From an uncultured Pelagibacteraceae bacterium (GTDB lineage Bacteria; Pseudomonadota; Alphaproteobacteria; Pelagibacterales; Pelagibacteraceae), in contig CACFQR010000003.1 in NCBI GenBank assembly GCA_902568465.1, positions 1 to 64,000 on the forward strand: DNA of 64,000 nt, read 5' to 3'. The notes beneath the pieces were generated by a model that saw only the letters and a list, made by a program, of their open reading frames with translations, was not told the origin of the DNA and ran no database searches. Shown one piece after another: positions 41,566 through 52,431 of this stretch (its first letter is position 1; each line of letters opens with the position of its first letter). A program made the position numbers and the translations under genes.

Positions 41566-42601
41566 GAAAAAAACCTATAATACTTATAAAAAAAGCGGTG
41601 TTAATATGGCAACTGCTAATAAATTAGTAAATTACATATCGAAAATATCAAGAAAAACTTACAAAAGAAACACTGAGATGAAATCAGCTAAAAATATTGG
41701 CAGTTTTGGCTCTATGTTTGATTTGAATACTTTAAAAATGAAAGAACCAATAATTGTATCTTCTACAGACGGAGTTGGAACCAAAATAGAAATAGCTAAT
41801 GAAATAAAAAAATTTGATACGATTGGGATTGATTTAGTAGCAATGTGTGTAAATGATTTGATTGTACAGGGCGCTAAACCTATTTTTTTCTTAGATTATA
41901 TAGCTGTAAATAAAATTAAAATAAATAAAGTTAAAAAAATTTTAGATGGTATTGTTAAAGGATGCAAACTAGCAGGTTGCGCTCTGATTGGTGGAGAGAC
42001 TGCAGAAATGCCAGGAACTTATGAAAAAAATAAATTTGATTTAGCGGGATTTGCGGTTGGGGTCGTTGAAAAGAAAAAACTATTAATAAAAAATAAAATA
42101 AAAAAAAATGATATCATTTTAGCGATTCCTTCATCCGGTTTGCACTCAAATGGTTTTTCGCTTGTGAGGCATATTTTAAAAAAAAAGAAAACAAATAAAC
42201 TTTTAAAAAAAATTAAAGATGAATTAATTAAACCTACAAAAATTTATGTTAAAGAAGTTAATAAACTTTCTGATAGAAATTTAATCAACGGTTGCGCTAA
42301 TATAACAGGCGGAGGTTTATTAGAAAATTTAGGAAGAATTATTCCAAAAAATTTTTGTTTAAATATTAATTTATCTAAAATCAGAATTAAATCGATTTTT
42401 AAATGGTTAAAAAGAAATAATATAAGTGAATCGGAAATGATTAGAACATTTAATTGTGGGATTGGATTTTGTTTATTGACAAATAAGAAAAATATAAAAT
42501 ATATAAAAAAATTCTTTTCAAAAAAATATCAGCCATATGAAATCGGTTATGTTTCGAAAGATATACCTAATTTTAAATTATCAGGAAAACTTAAATGGTA
42601 A
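41564..42601 (+). CDS. purM: Phosphoribosylformylglycinamidine cyclo-ligase
   Basis: MKKTYNTYKKSGVNMATANKLV...SSTDGVGTKIEIA...GGETAEMPGTY. Track start 41324 is an antisense extension; true start 41564. Confidence 0.95.
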   Translation: MKKTYNTYKKSGVNMATANKLVNYISKISRKTYKRNTEMKSAKNIGSFGSMFDLNTLKMKEPIIVSSTDGVGTKIEIANEIKKFDTIGIDLVAMCVNDLIVQGAKPIFFLDYIAVNKIKINKVKKILDGIVKGCKLAGCALIGGETAEMPGTYEKNKFDLAGFAVGVVEKKKLLIKNKIKKNDIILAIPSSGLHSNGFSLVRHILKKKKTNKLLKKIKDELIKPTKIYVKEVNKLSDRNLINGCANITGGGLLENLGRIIPKNFCLNINLSKIRIKSIFKWLKRNNISESEMIRTFNCGIGFCLLTNKKNIKYIKKFFSKKYQPYEIGYVSKDIPNFKLSGKLKW

Positions 42602-43158
42602 ATAAAATTAAAACTTGTGTATTTATATCTGGAAGAGGTTCTAATTTTTTATCTATACTAAAATATAGCCGTGACTATAATTTTCCAATAAAAATTGAAT
42701 TGGTAATTTCTAATAATATTAAAGCTAAAGGTCTCATATATGCTAATAAATACGGTATACCTTTTAAGTTTTTTTCTTCATCTAATCAAAAAAATTTTGA
42801 AAGAAACTGTTTAAAAGAAATAAAAAAGAGAAAAATTAAATTTATTTGTTTAGCTGGATTTATGAAAATTCTTTCTAACAATTTTATTAATAGTTTTAGA
42901 AATAGAATAATAAATATACACCCTTCACTATTGCCAAAGTTTAAAGGTTTAAATACACATAAAAGAGTTCTCAATACTAAAGATAAATATTCTGGTTGCA
43001 CGGTCCATTTTGTAAATTCTAAGTTAGATTCTGGTAAAATTATTTTACAAAAAAAAGTTTCTATTGATAAAAATGAAACAAAAAAATCATTGCAGGAAAA
43101 AATTCTTAAACAGGAGCATAAACTTTATCCTCAATCAATAATATCAATATTTAAATAA
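42595..43158 (+). CDS. purN: Phosphoribosylglycinamide formyltransferase
   Basis: VFISGRGSNFLSIL; INIHPSLLPKFKGLNTHKR; GCTVHFV. Confidence 0.96.
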   Translation: MVNKIKTCVFISGRGSNFLSILKYSRDYNFPIKIELVISNNIKAKGLIYANKYGIPFKFFSSSNQKNFERNCLKEIKKRKIKFICLAGFMKILSNNFINSFRNRIINIHPSLLPKFKGLNTHKRVLNTKDKYSGCTVHFVNSKLDSGKIILQKKVSIDKNETKKSLQEKILKQEHKLYPQSIISIFK

Positions 43159-43566
43159 TTATTTAAAAAAAAAATCTATTTCTATTTTAGCATTTTCAAC
43201 GCTATCTGAACCATGAACAGAATTTTTATCTATTGAAATGCCATACATTTTTCTTAAAGTTCCCTCTTCTGCCTTTTTGGGGTCAGTAGCTCCCATTAAT
43301 TCACGATTTTTCAATACTGCATTATCTCCAGCCAAAACCATTACAACTATCGGACCTGATGATAAATATTCACACAGATCATTAAAAAAAGGTTTGGTCT
43401 GGTGTACTTTATAGAATTCTGAAGCTTCATCTTTGGTAATTTTTACTTTTTTACTTTTAAGTATTTTTAAATTATTTTTTAGAAAAAAATTTTTTATTTT
43501 TTCTTCTAAATTTCTTTCAATAGCATCAGGCTTAATAATCGAAAGTGTTTCCTCTATACTACTCAT
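43159..43566 (-). CDS. ndk: Nucleoside diphosphate kinase
   Basis: LSIIKPDAIERN; GATDPKKAEEGTLRKMYG; NSVHGSDS; start adjusted to MSSIEETL. Confidence 0.97.
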   Translation of the reverse strand: MSSIEETLSIIKPDAIERNLEEKIKNFFLKNNLKILKSKKVKITKDEASEFYKVHQTKPFFNDLCEYLSSGPIVVMVLAGDNAVLKNRELMGATDPKKAEEGTLRKMYGISIDKNSVHGSDSVENAKIEIDFFFK

Positions 43567-45040
43567 AATTTTCTTCAACAAATTTATTTAATAGTCTTAC
43601 TCCATACCCCGTTGCTCCTCCTGGATTTAAAGCTCCTCCATATTTTGAAAAAGCCATTCCAGCTATATCAAGATGAGCCCAAGGTGTTTTGTTTATAATA
43701 AATCTTTGTAAAAATTGTGCTGCTGTAGTTGATCCTGCGCCTCCAACATAATTTATATTTTGCATATCCGCATTTTTAGAGTCCATAAGTTTGTCATAGT
43801 TTTTATGTAGTGGTAATCTCCATACTTTTTCATCAACCTTTTCTCCAGCATCAAAAATCTGTTTTGATAGTTTATCATCGTTCGAAAAAAGTCCTGCATA
43901 TTCTGATCCTAAAGAAACAATTATTGCTCCTGTTAATGTCGCTAAATCTACAATAAGATTAGGTTTGAATTTTTTCTCTGTAAAAGTTATAGCATCAGCT
44001 AATACTAATCTTCCTTCTGCATCAGTATTTAACACTTCTATAGTCTTACCACTATAAGATTTCACTATATCACCAGGTCTTTGCGCATTGCCGCCTGGCA
44101 TATTTTCAACAAGTCCAACTACTCCAATTGCGTTTATTTTTGCTTTCCTTAGAGCAAAATTTTTCATTAGACCTGCCACTACGGCAGATCCTGCCATATC
44201 ATATGTCATATCTTCCATGAATTTAGCAGGCTTTAAAGAAATTCCACCTGTGTCAAAGCAAACACCTTTTCCAACAAATGCTAAAGGTTTAGATTTTGTT
44301 TTTTTTCCTTGCCATTCAATAGTTACCAAATAAGATCCTCTTATACTTCCTTGTCCTACACCTAGTAAAGCATTACATCCTAATTTTTTTAATTTTTTTT
44401 CATCATATACTACTACTTTAAGGCCAATTTTTTTTAATTTAATTAGTCTCTTAACATATTCGTCAGGATGTAAAATGTTCCCAGGCTCAGATACTAAATC
44501 TCTTGTGAAAAAAACACCTTGTTTTATTGCATCTAAGTGAGTGTATTTTTTTTCTATTTTGTTTTTAAGAGATGAAACAATATTAAAATCAATTTTGTTA
44601 TCTACTTTTTCTTTTTCTTTTTTTAAAGTTTTGTATTTTCCAAATACATAGCTTTTCAAATTAAAACCTAATAAAAATTCTGAAAAAAAATTAACTACTT
44701 TTTCTTTTTCAAAATTTAAAGTATCTGCACAAAGATCAATTTTTTTAATATGTCTAAATTTTTTTAAATATGAATAAAAAGCTCCACCAGTTTCTTGAGG
44801 ATAGTAATTTTCGTATTTACTTTTTACTTTGATAACAAAACATTTTTGGTGGTCTGAAATATCAAAAGAACTTATTTCTTCTTCTCTTTTTTTAGTTTTT
44901 AGTACATTCAAATTAGATCTGATTCTTTGTTCAACACTGTTTTTCAAAGTGTCTGACTTGTTGCTGTATTCAAATTTATCGCTTACAAATACAGCAAATG
45001 CCTCACTATCTGCGTTTAAACTAGTCGTAAATCTCAACAT
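43559..45040 (-). CDS. pepA: Leucyl aminopeptidase
   Basis: GKGVCFDTGGISLKPA; NTDAEGRLVLADA. Confidence 0.96.
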   Translation of the reverse strand: MLRFTTSLNADSEAFAVFVSDKFEYSNKSDTLKNSVEQRIRSNLNVLKTKKREEEISSFDISDHQKCFVIKVKSKYENYYPQETGGAFYSYLKKFRHIKKIDLCADTLNFEKEKVVNFFSEFLLGFNLKSYVFGKYKTLKKEKEKVDNKIDFNIVSSLKNKIEKKYTHLDAIKQGVFFTRDLVSEPGNILHPDEYVKRLIKLKKIGLKVVVYDEKKLKKLGCNALLGVGQGSIRGSYLVTIEWQGKKTKSKPLAFVGKGVCFDTGGISLKPAKFMEDMTYDMAGSAVVAGLMKNFALRKAKINAIGVVGLVENMPGGNAQRPGDIVKSYSGKTIEVLNTDAEGRLVLADAITFTEKKFKPNLIVDLATLTGAIIVSLGSEYAGLFSNDDKLSKQIFDAGEKVDEKVWRLPLHKNYDKLMDSKNADMQNINYVGGAGSTTAAQFLQRFIINKTPWAHLDIAGMAFSKYGGALNPGGATGYGVRLLNKFVEENYE

Positions 45041-45112
45041 TTTAATCCTTTAACGTAAAAATTGAATTCTAATCGAAGTTGTTTTATTAACTATATATTA
45101 CAAATAATGATA

Positions 45113-46222
45113 ATGAAAAAGAGAATTTACACATATTTTTTTAATGAATTTATCCACTATTTTGTGATTGTGCTTTTTGCCTTAGTTGCTGTTATTTGGA
45201 CGATTCAGGCTGTAAATTTTCTAGATCTAGTAACCGATGATGGTCATGCCTTTAGAACATACATTTGGTACTCTATACTAACTATACCTAAAATATTTAC
45301 TAAACTAATACCTTTTGCTTTTTTATCATCCTTAATTTTAACAATTTTAAAATTAGAAAAAGATAATGAATTAATAATTTTATGGACTTCGGGTTTAAAC
45401 AAAATTCACATAGTTAACCTTATATTTAGAATTTCCTTAATAATAATGTTTTTGCAGTTAGTTTTATCTTTATTTGTAAATCCTTACACTTTGAATATTT
45501 CGAGAAACGTAATCAAAAATTCAGAATTACAATTTATTCCGTCTTTGCTTAAAGTAAAACAGTTTAATGATACAGTTGAAGGTTTAACAGTATTTGTTGA
45601 AGAAAAAGATATTGATGGCACTTATAAAAATATTTTTATAAGAGATGATGGTAAAATCTTAACACAAGTATCGACTGGTTCTTCAACAATTTTTGCAAAG
45701 TCAGGTTATATATTGTCTAATGAAAAAAAACTTATTTTATTTGATGGCAATATTCAAAAAACAGAAAAAAATAATGAAGTTAGTGTTGTGGCATTTAAAA
45801 AAACAACTTTAAATCTTTCTGGTCTCACAACTAAAAGTATTTCTGAAATAAAAATACAAGAGACTTCTACGATAAATATTATAAATTGTTTATTAAAAAA
45901 TGACAATTGCTCTCACAGAGATGAAGATAAAAATTTCAAAATTGAAATAAATAAAAGGTTAGGGATTCCTACTTTCATACCTTTAATTGGTATGATAATT
46001 TGTTTTCTACTTTCAGGCAGAAAAGAGAAAAAATTTTCTGATTTTCAAAAATATATATACTTTTCTATAGGCTTTATAATACTTATATTTTCTGAAATAG
46101 CTGTAAGATATTCTGGTACATCATTTAATAATACCTTGGTATATTATTTTATACCTTTTGTATTGCCTCCTTTAGTTTACCTTTTTTTAATAAAAACATT
46201 TAAATATGAAAATTTGAATTAA
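45113..46222 (+). CDS. lptF: LPS export permease LptF
   Basis: YjgP/YjgQ family membrane protein, start adjusted to MKKRIYTYFF; precedes lptG-lptD. Confidence 0.9.
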   Translation: MKKRIYTYFFNEFIHYFVIVLFALVAVIWTIQAVNFLDLVTDDGHAFRTYIWYSILTIPKIFTKLIPFAFLSSLILTILKLEKDNELIILWTSGLNKIHIVNLIFRISLIIMFLQLVLSLFVNPYTLNISRNVIKNSELQFIPSLLKVKQFNDTVEGLTVFVEEKDIDGTYKNIFIRDDGKILTQVSTGSSTIFAKSGYILSNEKKLILFDGNIQKTEKNNEVSVVAFKKTTLNLSGLTTKSISEIKIQETSTINIINCLLKNDNCSHRDEDKNFKIEINKRLGIPTFIPLIGMIICFLLSGRKEKKFSDFQKYIYFSIGFIILIFSEIAVRYSGTSFNNTLVYYFIPFVLPPLVYLFLIKTFKYENLN

Positions 46223-46226
46223 TGAT

Positions 46227-47318
46227 ATGATTAGATCTTTTGTAATAAATAAATACCTTGCTTTAGAATTTTTTAAAGTTGTTATTAATATTAGCTTTTC
46301 CTTTTTCTGTTTAGCTTTCATATTGAATCTTTTCGAAGAAATTAATTTTTTTAAAGATTATGACATTGGTATAAATATTCCTATTTTTCTTTCATTATTA
46401 TTTGTACCCAGCTTATTTTATAATATGTTTCCTTTTGTTATTTTATTTTCTGGTATTTGGTTTTTCCTTAAAATTAAAAAAACAGATGAAATAATTGCCA
46501 TGAAAGTTTCGGGACTATCTAATTTTTCTGTAATAGTTGTACCAAGCGTAGTATCGATAATTTTAGGCATATTTTTTGTAACAACAGTTAATCCAATTAC
46601 TTCAGTTTTGGTAAAAAAATATGAAGGTATAAAAGGTGTTTATGAAAAAGATCAGGAATATTTAGCTGCGGTTACTGTAAATGGTATATGGATTAAAGAA
46701 AAAGATTTGACAAAAAATAATATTATCCGATCTTCGAATTTAAAAAATGACAAACTTCTAGATGTTACTATTTATGAATTTGATAAAAATAATGATTTTG
46801 TTAGACGAATTGAAGCAGACTCTGCAGATATCAAAACACTAAATTGGAAATTAAATAAAGTTAGTATAATTGATAATGAAGGTGCGGTTTTATCTGAGAA
46901 TATTGAAAACCTTTCATATATTAGTATGTACGATATTAAAAAAATTCGAAGTTTATATAGTAACCTTGATACAATTTCATTTTGGAGTCTGCAGACTGAA
47001 ATTGAACTGTTAGAAAAAAGAGGCTATTCACCAAGAGAAGTAGAGGCAAAATTTCAAAGATCTTTGGCTTTTCCATTCTTTCTTTTAAGTATGCTATTAC
47101 TAAGTGGTGTTTTTACTTTAGGTATGAATTTTAAGGACAACAACTTGACCTACATATTTATTGCTATAATTACGACCGTAATTATATTTTATTTCAATGA
47201 TTTTTCGGCAGCTTTAGGCAAAACTGAAAAATTGCCTGTGGAAGTTTCTGTTTGGATGCCTATTGTTATTATTTTTATTTTTGGCTCAGTGGGGTTAATA
47301 CATGCAAATCAAAAATAA
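46227..47318 (+). CDS. lptG: LPS export permease LptG
   Basis: YjgP/YjgQ family; AMKVSGLSNFSVIV; adjacent to lptF and lptD. Confidence 0.9.
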   Translation: MIRSFVINKYLALEFFKVVINISFSFFCLAFILNLFEEINFFKDYDIGINIPIFLSLLFVPSLFYNMFPFVILFSGIWFFLKIKKTDEIIAMKVSGLSNFSVIVVPSVVSIILGIFFVTTVNPITSVLVKKYEGIKGVYEKDQEYLAAVTVNGIWIKEKDLTKNNIIRSSNLKNDKLLDVTIYEFDKNNDFVRRIEADSADIKTLNWKLNKVSIIDNEGAVLSENIENLSYISMYDIKKIRSLYSNLDTISFWSLQTEIELLEKRGYSPREVEAKFQRSLAFPFFLLSMLLLSGVFTLGMNFKDNNLTYIFIAIITTVIIFYFNDFSAALGKTEKLPVEVSVWMPIVIIFIFGSVGLIHANQK

Positions 47319-49722
47319 AGTTAAATTATTGCTCTTAATTATAATAAAAGTCTTTTTTCTAAATCAAAATGTTTATAGTGATGAATTTAATATATCCGCA
47401 ATAGAAATTACTGTTGATAAAAAAAAAAATATTGTAATAGGAGAAGGTGAAGTTAAAGCAGTAGACTCTCAAGGAAAAATTATTAATGCAGACAAAATAA
47501 CTTATAAAAAATCAACAGAATTTTTGATCGCTGAAGGTTCAGTAAAAATCACTGATAAAGAAGGAAATATATTAATAACTGAAAAGGCTACGTACGATAA
47601 AGAAAAAGAGATAATTTTGTCTTATAAAAATTCTGAATTTTTCCAAACAGATGGATATAAACTTATTTCAAATAAAATATTATATGATAACTTGAAAAAA
47701 ATAATAAGTTCTGATCAAAATTCTACATTAACTGACCCAGATAATAATTTAATAGAAGTTGAAATGTTTGAGTTTCATATAGAAAAAAACCTTTTTTCAT
47801 CAGTAGGAAAAATAAAAATAGAAGACAAAGATAAAAATATATATTTTTTTAAAGAACTTCATATTGATACAAAAAAAAAGGAAATGATTGGATCAGATGT
47901 AAGTGCTTTATTGAATCAACAAAATTTTGGGCTTAGTAAGGAAAATGATCCACGTTTTGTTGCTAACAATATTTTTATGTCCGAAAATAGATCTGACTTA
48001 TCTAAGGGTGTATTCACCGTATGTAAAAAAAGAAAAGGCAAATGTCCGCCGTGGTCATTGAAGGCTAAAAAAATTAGCCATGATAAAATTAAAAAAACAA
48101 TATATTACGAAAATGCTGTGTTAAGAGTTTATGATGTGCCAGTTTTTTATTTTCCTAGATTTTTTCACCCAGATCCTACAGTCAAAAGACAATCTGGATT
48201 TTTAAATCCTTTTTTTACTGATACCACAACTACAGGAACTGGTTTTGCTTTGCCTTATTTTTGGGCCATAGGTATTGATAAAGATCTTACTTTTGCCCCT
48301 AAAGTTTACGCTAATGAAAATATGTTATTTTTAAATGAATACAGGCAAGCATTTAGAAATGCTTATTTAACGATAGATACCAGTTATAACCAAGGTTATA
48401 AACAAACCTCCGAAACAAAAACTGATGGTTCTAGAAATCATGTTTTTGCCAATCTAAATATTGATTTGGGAGAGGGAAAAGAATACGAAAGCAATTTAAA
48501 TTTTAAAGTGCAAAGAACATCAAATGACACTTATTTTAGGGTGCACGATATAAATACTGCTCTTGTTGACTCAACTGATACAGATTTAAAAAACGAAATT
48601 AATTATAATTTTAGTAAAAATGATATGTATTTAAACTTCTCCGCTTCTGTTTATGAGAATTTAAGAAAAAAAGCAAATGATAGATATGAATATATTTTGC
48701 CAAATATACTAATTGGTAAATCTATTTTTAGTGAAAGTTTGGGTACCTTTAATTTAAAATCAAATGCACTTTATAAAAATTATGATGTTAATAATCACTT
48801 AACATCTTTAACAAATGAAATAATATGGAACTCAAATAGCGCCATTACTTCAAAGGGGTTTGTAAATAGTTTTGAGGGATTAATACAAAATAGAAACTAC
48901 GATGCAAAAAATACAACAGATTATAAAAATGATGGAACTATAAATGAATTAAGTAGCTCTATAAGCTTTAAAAGTTCTTTGCCCATGCAAAAAATTGAAA
49001 CAGATATAACAAAATTATTCTCACCAAATTTTATGATTAGATATGCTCCATTTCATATGAGAGACATAAACTCAGAAACTTTAACTCTTAATTACTCCAA
49101 TTTATATAGTGCTAATAAGACATCAGAAGTTGAAAGAGGATTGAGCGCTATTTTAGGTTTTGATTATAAAATAAATGAAAAAGATAAAAAAACGGGTGAT
49201 AAGCAAAAATTATCTATATCTATGGGACAAATTTTCAATGCAGAAAAAAATAGGGATATTCCTTCTCAGAGTTCTTTGGATCAAAGAATGTCTGATTTAG
49301 TTGGAGAAATAAATTATAATTTTTCAGAAATAGGGCAAATTGATTATAAATTTTCATTAGATCATAACTATAATGATTTAAATTATAACGAAGTTTCTAC
49401 TACATTAAATTTTGGAAAAGTTGCCTTTAACTTAAACTATTTAGAAGAACAAAATCATGTTGGTAGGGAAAATTATGTAAATAGCGGATTAAGTTTAAAT
49501 TTCACAGATAATAATAAATTAAGTTTTGAAACAAAGAAAAATTTTAAAACTGAAAGTACAGAGTTCTATGATATCAGTTATCAATACAACAATGATTGTT
49601 TGACTGCAGGACTTGTTTTTAGGAGAGAGTTTTATAAAGATAGTGATGTAGAACAAAAAGATTCTATAATGTTTAAAATTACTTTTGTGCCATTTACAAG
49701 TGTTAGAACACCACTAAAATGA
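47302..49722 (+). CDS. lptD: LPS assembly outer membrane protein LptD
   Basis: Signal peptide, OstA-like N-domain, GVFTVCKKRKGKCPPWSLKAKKISHD, PVFYFPRFFHPDPTVKRQSGFL. Confidence 0.93.
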   Translation: MQIKNKVKLLLLIIIKVFFLNQNVYSDEFNISAIEITVDKKKNIVIGEGEVKAVDSQGKIINADKITYKKSTEFLIAEGSVKITDKEGNILITEKATYDKEKEIILSYKNSEFFQTDGYKLISNKILYDNLKKIISSDQNSTLTDPDNNLIEVEMFEFHIEKNLFSSVGKIKIEDKDKNIYFFKELHIDTKKKEMIGSDVSALLNQQNFGLSKENDPRFVANNIFMSENRSDLSKGVFTVCKKRKGKCPPWSLKAKKISHDKIKKTIYYENAVLRVYDVPVFYFPRFFHPDPTVKRQSGFLNPFFTDTTTTGTGFALPYFWAIGIDKDLTFAPKVYANENMLFLNEYRQAFRNAYLTIDTSYNQGYKQTSETKTDGSRNHVFANLNIDLGEGKEYESNLNFKVQRTSNDTYFRVHDINTALVDSTDTDLKNEINYNFSKNDMYLNFSASVYENLRKKANDRYEYILPNILIGKSIFSESLGTFNLKSNALYKNYDVNNHLTSLTNEIIWNSNSAITSKGFVNSFEGLIQNRNYDAKNTTDYKNDGTINELSSSISFKSSLPMQKIETDITKLFSPNFMIRYAPFHMRDINSETLTLNYSNLYSANKTSEVERGLSAILGFDYKINEKDKKTGDKQKLSISMGQIFNAEKNRDIPSQSSLDQRMSDLVGEINYNFSEIGQIDYKFSLDHNYNDLNYNEVSTTLNFGKVAFNLNYLEEQNHVGRENYVNSGLSLNFTDNNKLSFETKKNFKTESTEFYDISYQYNNDCLTAGLVFRREFYKDSDVEQKDSIMFKITFVPFTSVRTPLK

Positions 49723-50660
49723 AAAGTAAGAAAATAATTTTATCAATTTTTGTGTTTTTTATTTATTATGCAGAAATTGCTTCTGCAATGAAGGCTACAT
49801 TGTTTGCTACCGTTGGAGATAAAGCCATAACCCAATTAGATATTATTAACGAGGTAAAAACGATTTTGATTTTAAGTGGCCAAAGCTTTACCGAAGATAG
49901 AAGAGAAGAATTGCAGTCTGCAGCTATTAAATCAATTATTAAAAGAAATATAAAAATGATTGAAATTGAAAAATACGATAATTTAAAATTTAGTAATGAT
50001 GATTTAAATATTGAGTTAAATAATTTGGCAGTTAATGTGAATATGGATCTAGATACGTTAAGAAATACATTTATTACTAATGATTTAGATTTTTCAGTTG
50101 TTAGAGAGCAAGTTAAAACAGAAGTTTTGTGGAATAGTTTGATATTTGAAATATATAAAGACAGATTGTTTGTTAATCAAGAAGAAATAAATGAGCAGTT
50201 AAAATCTTTTCAGCAAAAAGAAGATATTGATGAGTATTTAATTTCTGAAATAATATTAGAGTCAGTACCTATTGACCAAGTGGATAATGAGATCCAAAAA
50301 ATAAAAGAAAAAATTGCTGTTGACGGCTTTGAAAAAGTGGCAATAAATTTTAGTATATCCGAGACATCTTTAAAAGGTGGAAACTTAGGATGGATTAATG
50401 AAAACTTAATAACAGATAATTTTAAATCAAAAATAATAAATACTCCCGTTGGAGAAATTTCAGAACCGGTAGTCCTGCCAGAGGGAATAGTAATTTTTAA
50501 AGTTAGGGATAAAAGAAAAACAAAAAAAAATAAAAATTTAGTAGAAGTTAAAAATCAACTTATTTCAGCAGAAAAATCAAAAATTCTAAATATGTATTCA
50601 TTATCACACTATGATAATTTACGAAGAACAATTACAATAAACTATCTAATAAATGAATAA
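49719..50660 (+). CDS. surA: SurA-like periplasmic peptidyl-prolyl isomerase
   Basis: N-terminal SurA-type chaperone segment plus one parvulin domain (SISETSLKGGNLGWINE). Confidence 0.85.
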   Translation: MKSKKIILSIFVFFIYYAEIASAMKATLFATVGDKAITQLDIINEVKTILILSGQSFTEDRREELQSAAIKSIIKRNIKMIEIEKYDNLKFSNDDLNIELNNLAVNVNMDLDTLRNTFITNDLDFSVVREQVKTEVLWNSLIFEIYKDRLFVNQEEINEQLKSFQQKEDIDEYLISEIILESVPIDQVDNEIQKIKEKIAVDGFEKVAINFSISETSLKGGNLGWINENLITDNFKSKIINTPVGEISEPVVLPEGIVIFKVRDKRKTKKNKNLVEVKNQLISAEKSKILNMYSLSHYDNLRRTITINYLINE

Positions 50661-51624
50661 ATCTATTGCAATAATTGCAGGTGAACCAAATAGTATATCG
50701 TCAGAGATAATATTTAAAAGTTGGAAGTTGCGAAAAAGTTTCGCTCATAAACCTTTTTTTATTATTGGAAGTATAGATTTGTTGGAACTTCAAAAAAAAA
50801 AATTAAAATATAATATTAAGATTAAAGAAATTAAAAAAAACTTTACTTATAAAGATTTAGTTGGAAATGCCATTCCAGTTCTAAACGTTGAATATAATCA
50901 AGCTAAGGCTTTTCAAAAAATATCAAATAAATCAAACAGCTATATTTTGAAAAGTTTTAATATAGCTATAAGTTTATATAAAGATCGCAAAATTATTGGA
51001 TTTATAAACTGTCCTATTGCAAAAGAAAGTTTATTTAAAAATAAATATCAAGGTGTTACTGAGTTTTTATCAAAAAAAAATAATTCTTATGGAAGTGAAG
51101 TTATGCTGTTATATAACAAAAAATTATCTGTTGTACCATTAACAACTCACATTCCCTTAAAAAAGATTAGCTACGAAATTAAGAAAATAAAAATCCATAA
51201 AAAAATTAAAACTATTAACCTATTTTACAAAAAAATTTTTAAAAAAAATCCAAAGATTGCTATTTTGGGTTTAAACCCTCACAATTTTTCACCTCAAAAG
51301 AATCATGAAGAAAAAACGATAATTTCTCCAGCAATCAAAAAAGCAAAAAATTTAAAAATAAAAATACAAGGTCCCCTTTCACCTGATACAAGTTTTATGC
51401 TTCATAAAAAAAACAAAATCGATGTGATGGTTGGCTTGTACCATGACCAAGTTTTAACTCCTTTTAAAGCTTTATTTAATTACGATGCAATTAATATTAC
51501 TCTAGGTTTGCCATATATAAGAATATCACCAGATCATGGCGTTGCTAAAAATATATTAGGTAAAAAAATTGCTAACCCATTAAGTTTAATTAAATCTATT
51601 ACATTTTTTAATAATATAAAGTAG
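50653..51624 (+). CDS. pdxA: 4-hydroxythreonine-4-phosphate dehydrogenase
   Basis: AIIAGEPNSISSEI; LGLNPHNF; GPLSPDTSFM; VGLYHDQVLTPFK. Confidence 0.93.
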   Translation: MNKSIAIIAGEPNSISSEIIFKSWKLRKSFAHKPFFIIGSIDLLELQKKKLKYNIKIKEIKKNFTYKDLVGNAIPVLNVEYNQAKAFQKISNKSNSYILKSFNIAISLYKDRKIIGFINCPIAKESLFKNKYQGVTEFLSKKNNSYGSEVMLLYNKKLSVVPLTTHIPLKKISYEIKKIKIHKKIKTINLFYKKIFKKNPKIAILGLNPHNFSPQKNHEEKTIISPAIKKAKNLKIKIQGPLSPDTSFMLHKKNKIDVMVGLYHDQVLTPFKALFNYDAINITLGLPYIRISPDHGVAKNILGKKIANPLSLIKSITFFNNIK

Positions 51625-51627
51625 TAA

Positions 51628-52431
51628 ATGAGATTTTTTTTAGCTCCAAAAAAAAGCCTCGGACAAAATTTTTTGATCGATCAAAATATAATAAATAAAA
51701 TTGTTAATGTTAAAAAAATTAAAAAAAATAGTACTATTGTAGAAATAGGACCGGGATATGGAAGTCTGACAAAAAAAATTCTTGGTCTAAATCCTAAAAA
51801 ACTAATTTTGATTGAAAAAGATAAAAAATTATCAATATTTTTAAAAAAACAATTTGCCCATTTAAAAAATATAAAAGTGATCAATCAAGATATTTTAAAT
51901 GAAATTAACTATAATAACGTAGATAATAACATAATAGTTTTTGGTAATTTACCCTACAATATTTCTACAAAAGTACTAACTTCACTTATTTTAATAAAAA
52001 AATGGCCGCCGTGGTATGAAAGCTTAATTTTTATGTTTCAAAAAGAAGTAGCTGATAGAATAATAGCAAAGCATAATACAAAACAGTTTGGTAGATTGTC
52101 AGTTATATCTAATTGGAGATTAGATGTTACAAAACATTTTGAAATATCAAAAAATTGTTTTTCGCCATCTCCTAAGGTAAATTCAACCTTGCTTTCTTTC
52201 AAACCAAAATCAAATATATACAAAATAAAAAATCCAGAAAATTTAGAAATAGTTACTAGAATTCTTTTTTCAAATAGAAGAAAAATGATTAACAAAAATT
52301 TTAAAAAGTTATTTAAAAATAGTTATTCTGTAGCAGAAGAATTAGACTTAGATCTGAAAAAAAGACCTGGTGAACTTGCTAGTGAAATTTTTTATAAGAT
52401 TGCAGTTAAATATGAACAATTAACTGAATAA
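51628..52431 (+). CDS. rsmA: 16S rRNA dimethyladenosine transferase
   Basis: KKSLGQNFLIDQNIINKI; VEIGPGYGSLT; GNLPYNIST. Confidence 0.97.
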   Translation: MRFFLAPKKSLGQNFLIDQNIINKIVNVKKIKKNSTIVEIGPGYGSLTKKILGLNPKKLILIEKDKKLSIFLKKQFAHLKNIKVINQDILNEINYNNVDNNIIVFGNLPYNISTKVLTSLILIKKWPPWYESLIFMFQKEVADRIIAKHNTKQFGRLSVISNWRLDVTKHFEISKNCFSPSPKVNSTLLSFKPKSNIYKIKNPENLEIVTRILFSNRRKMINKNFKKLFKNSYSVAEELDLDLKKRPGELASEIFYKIAVKYEQLTE

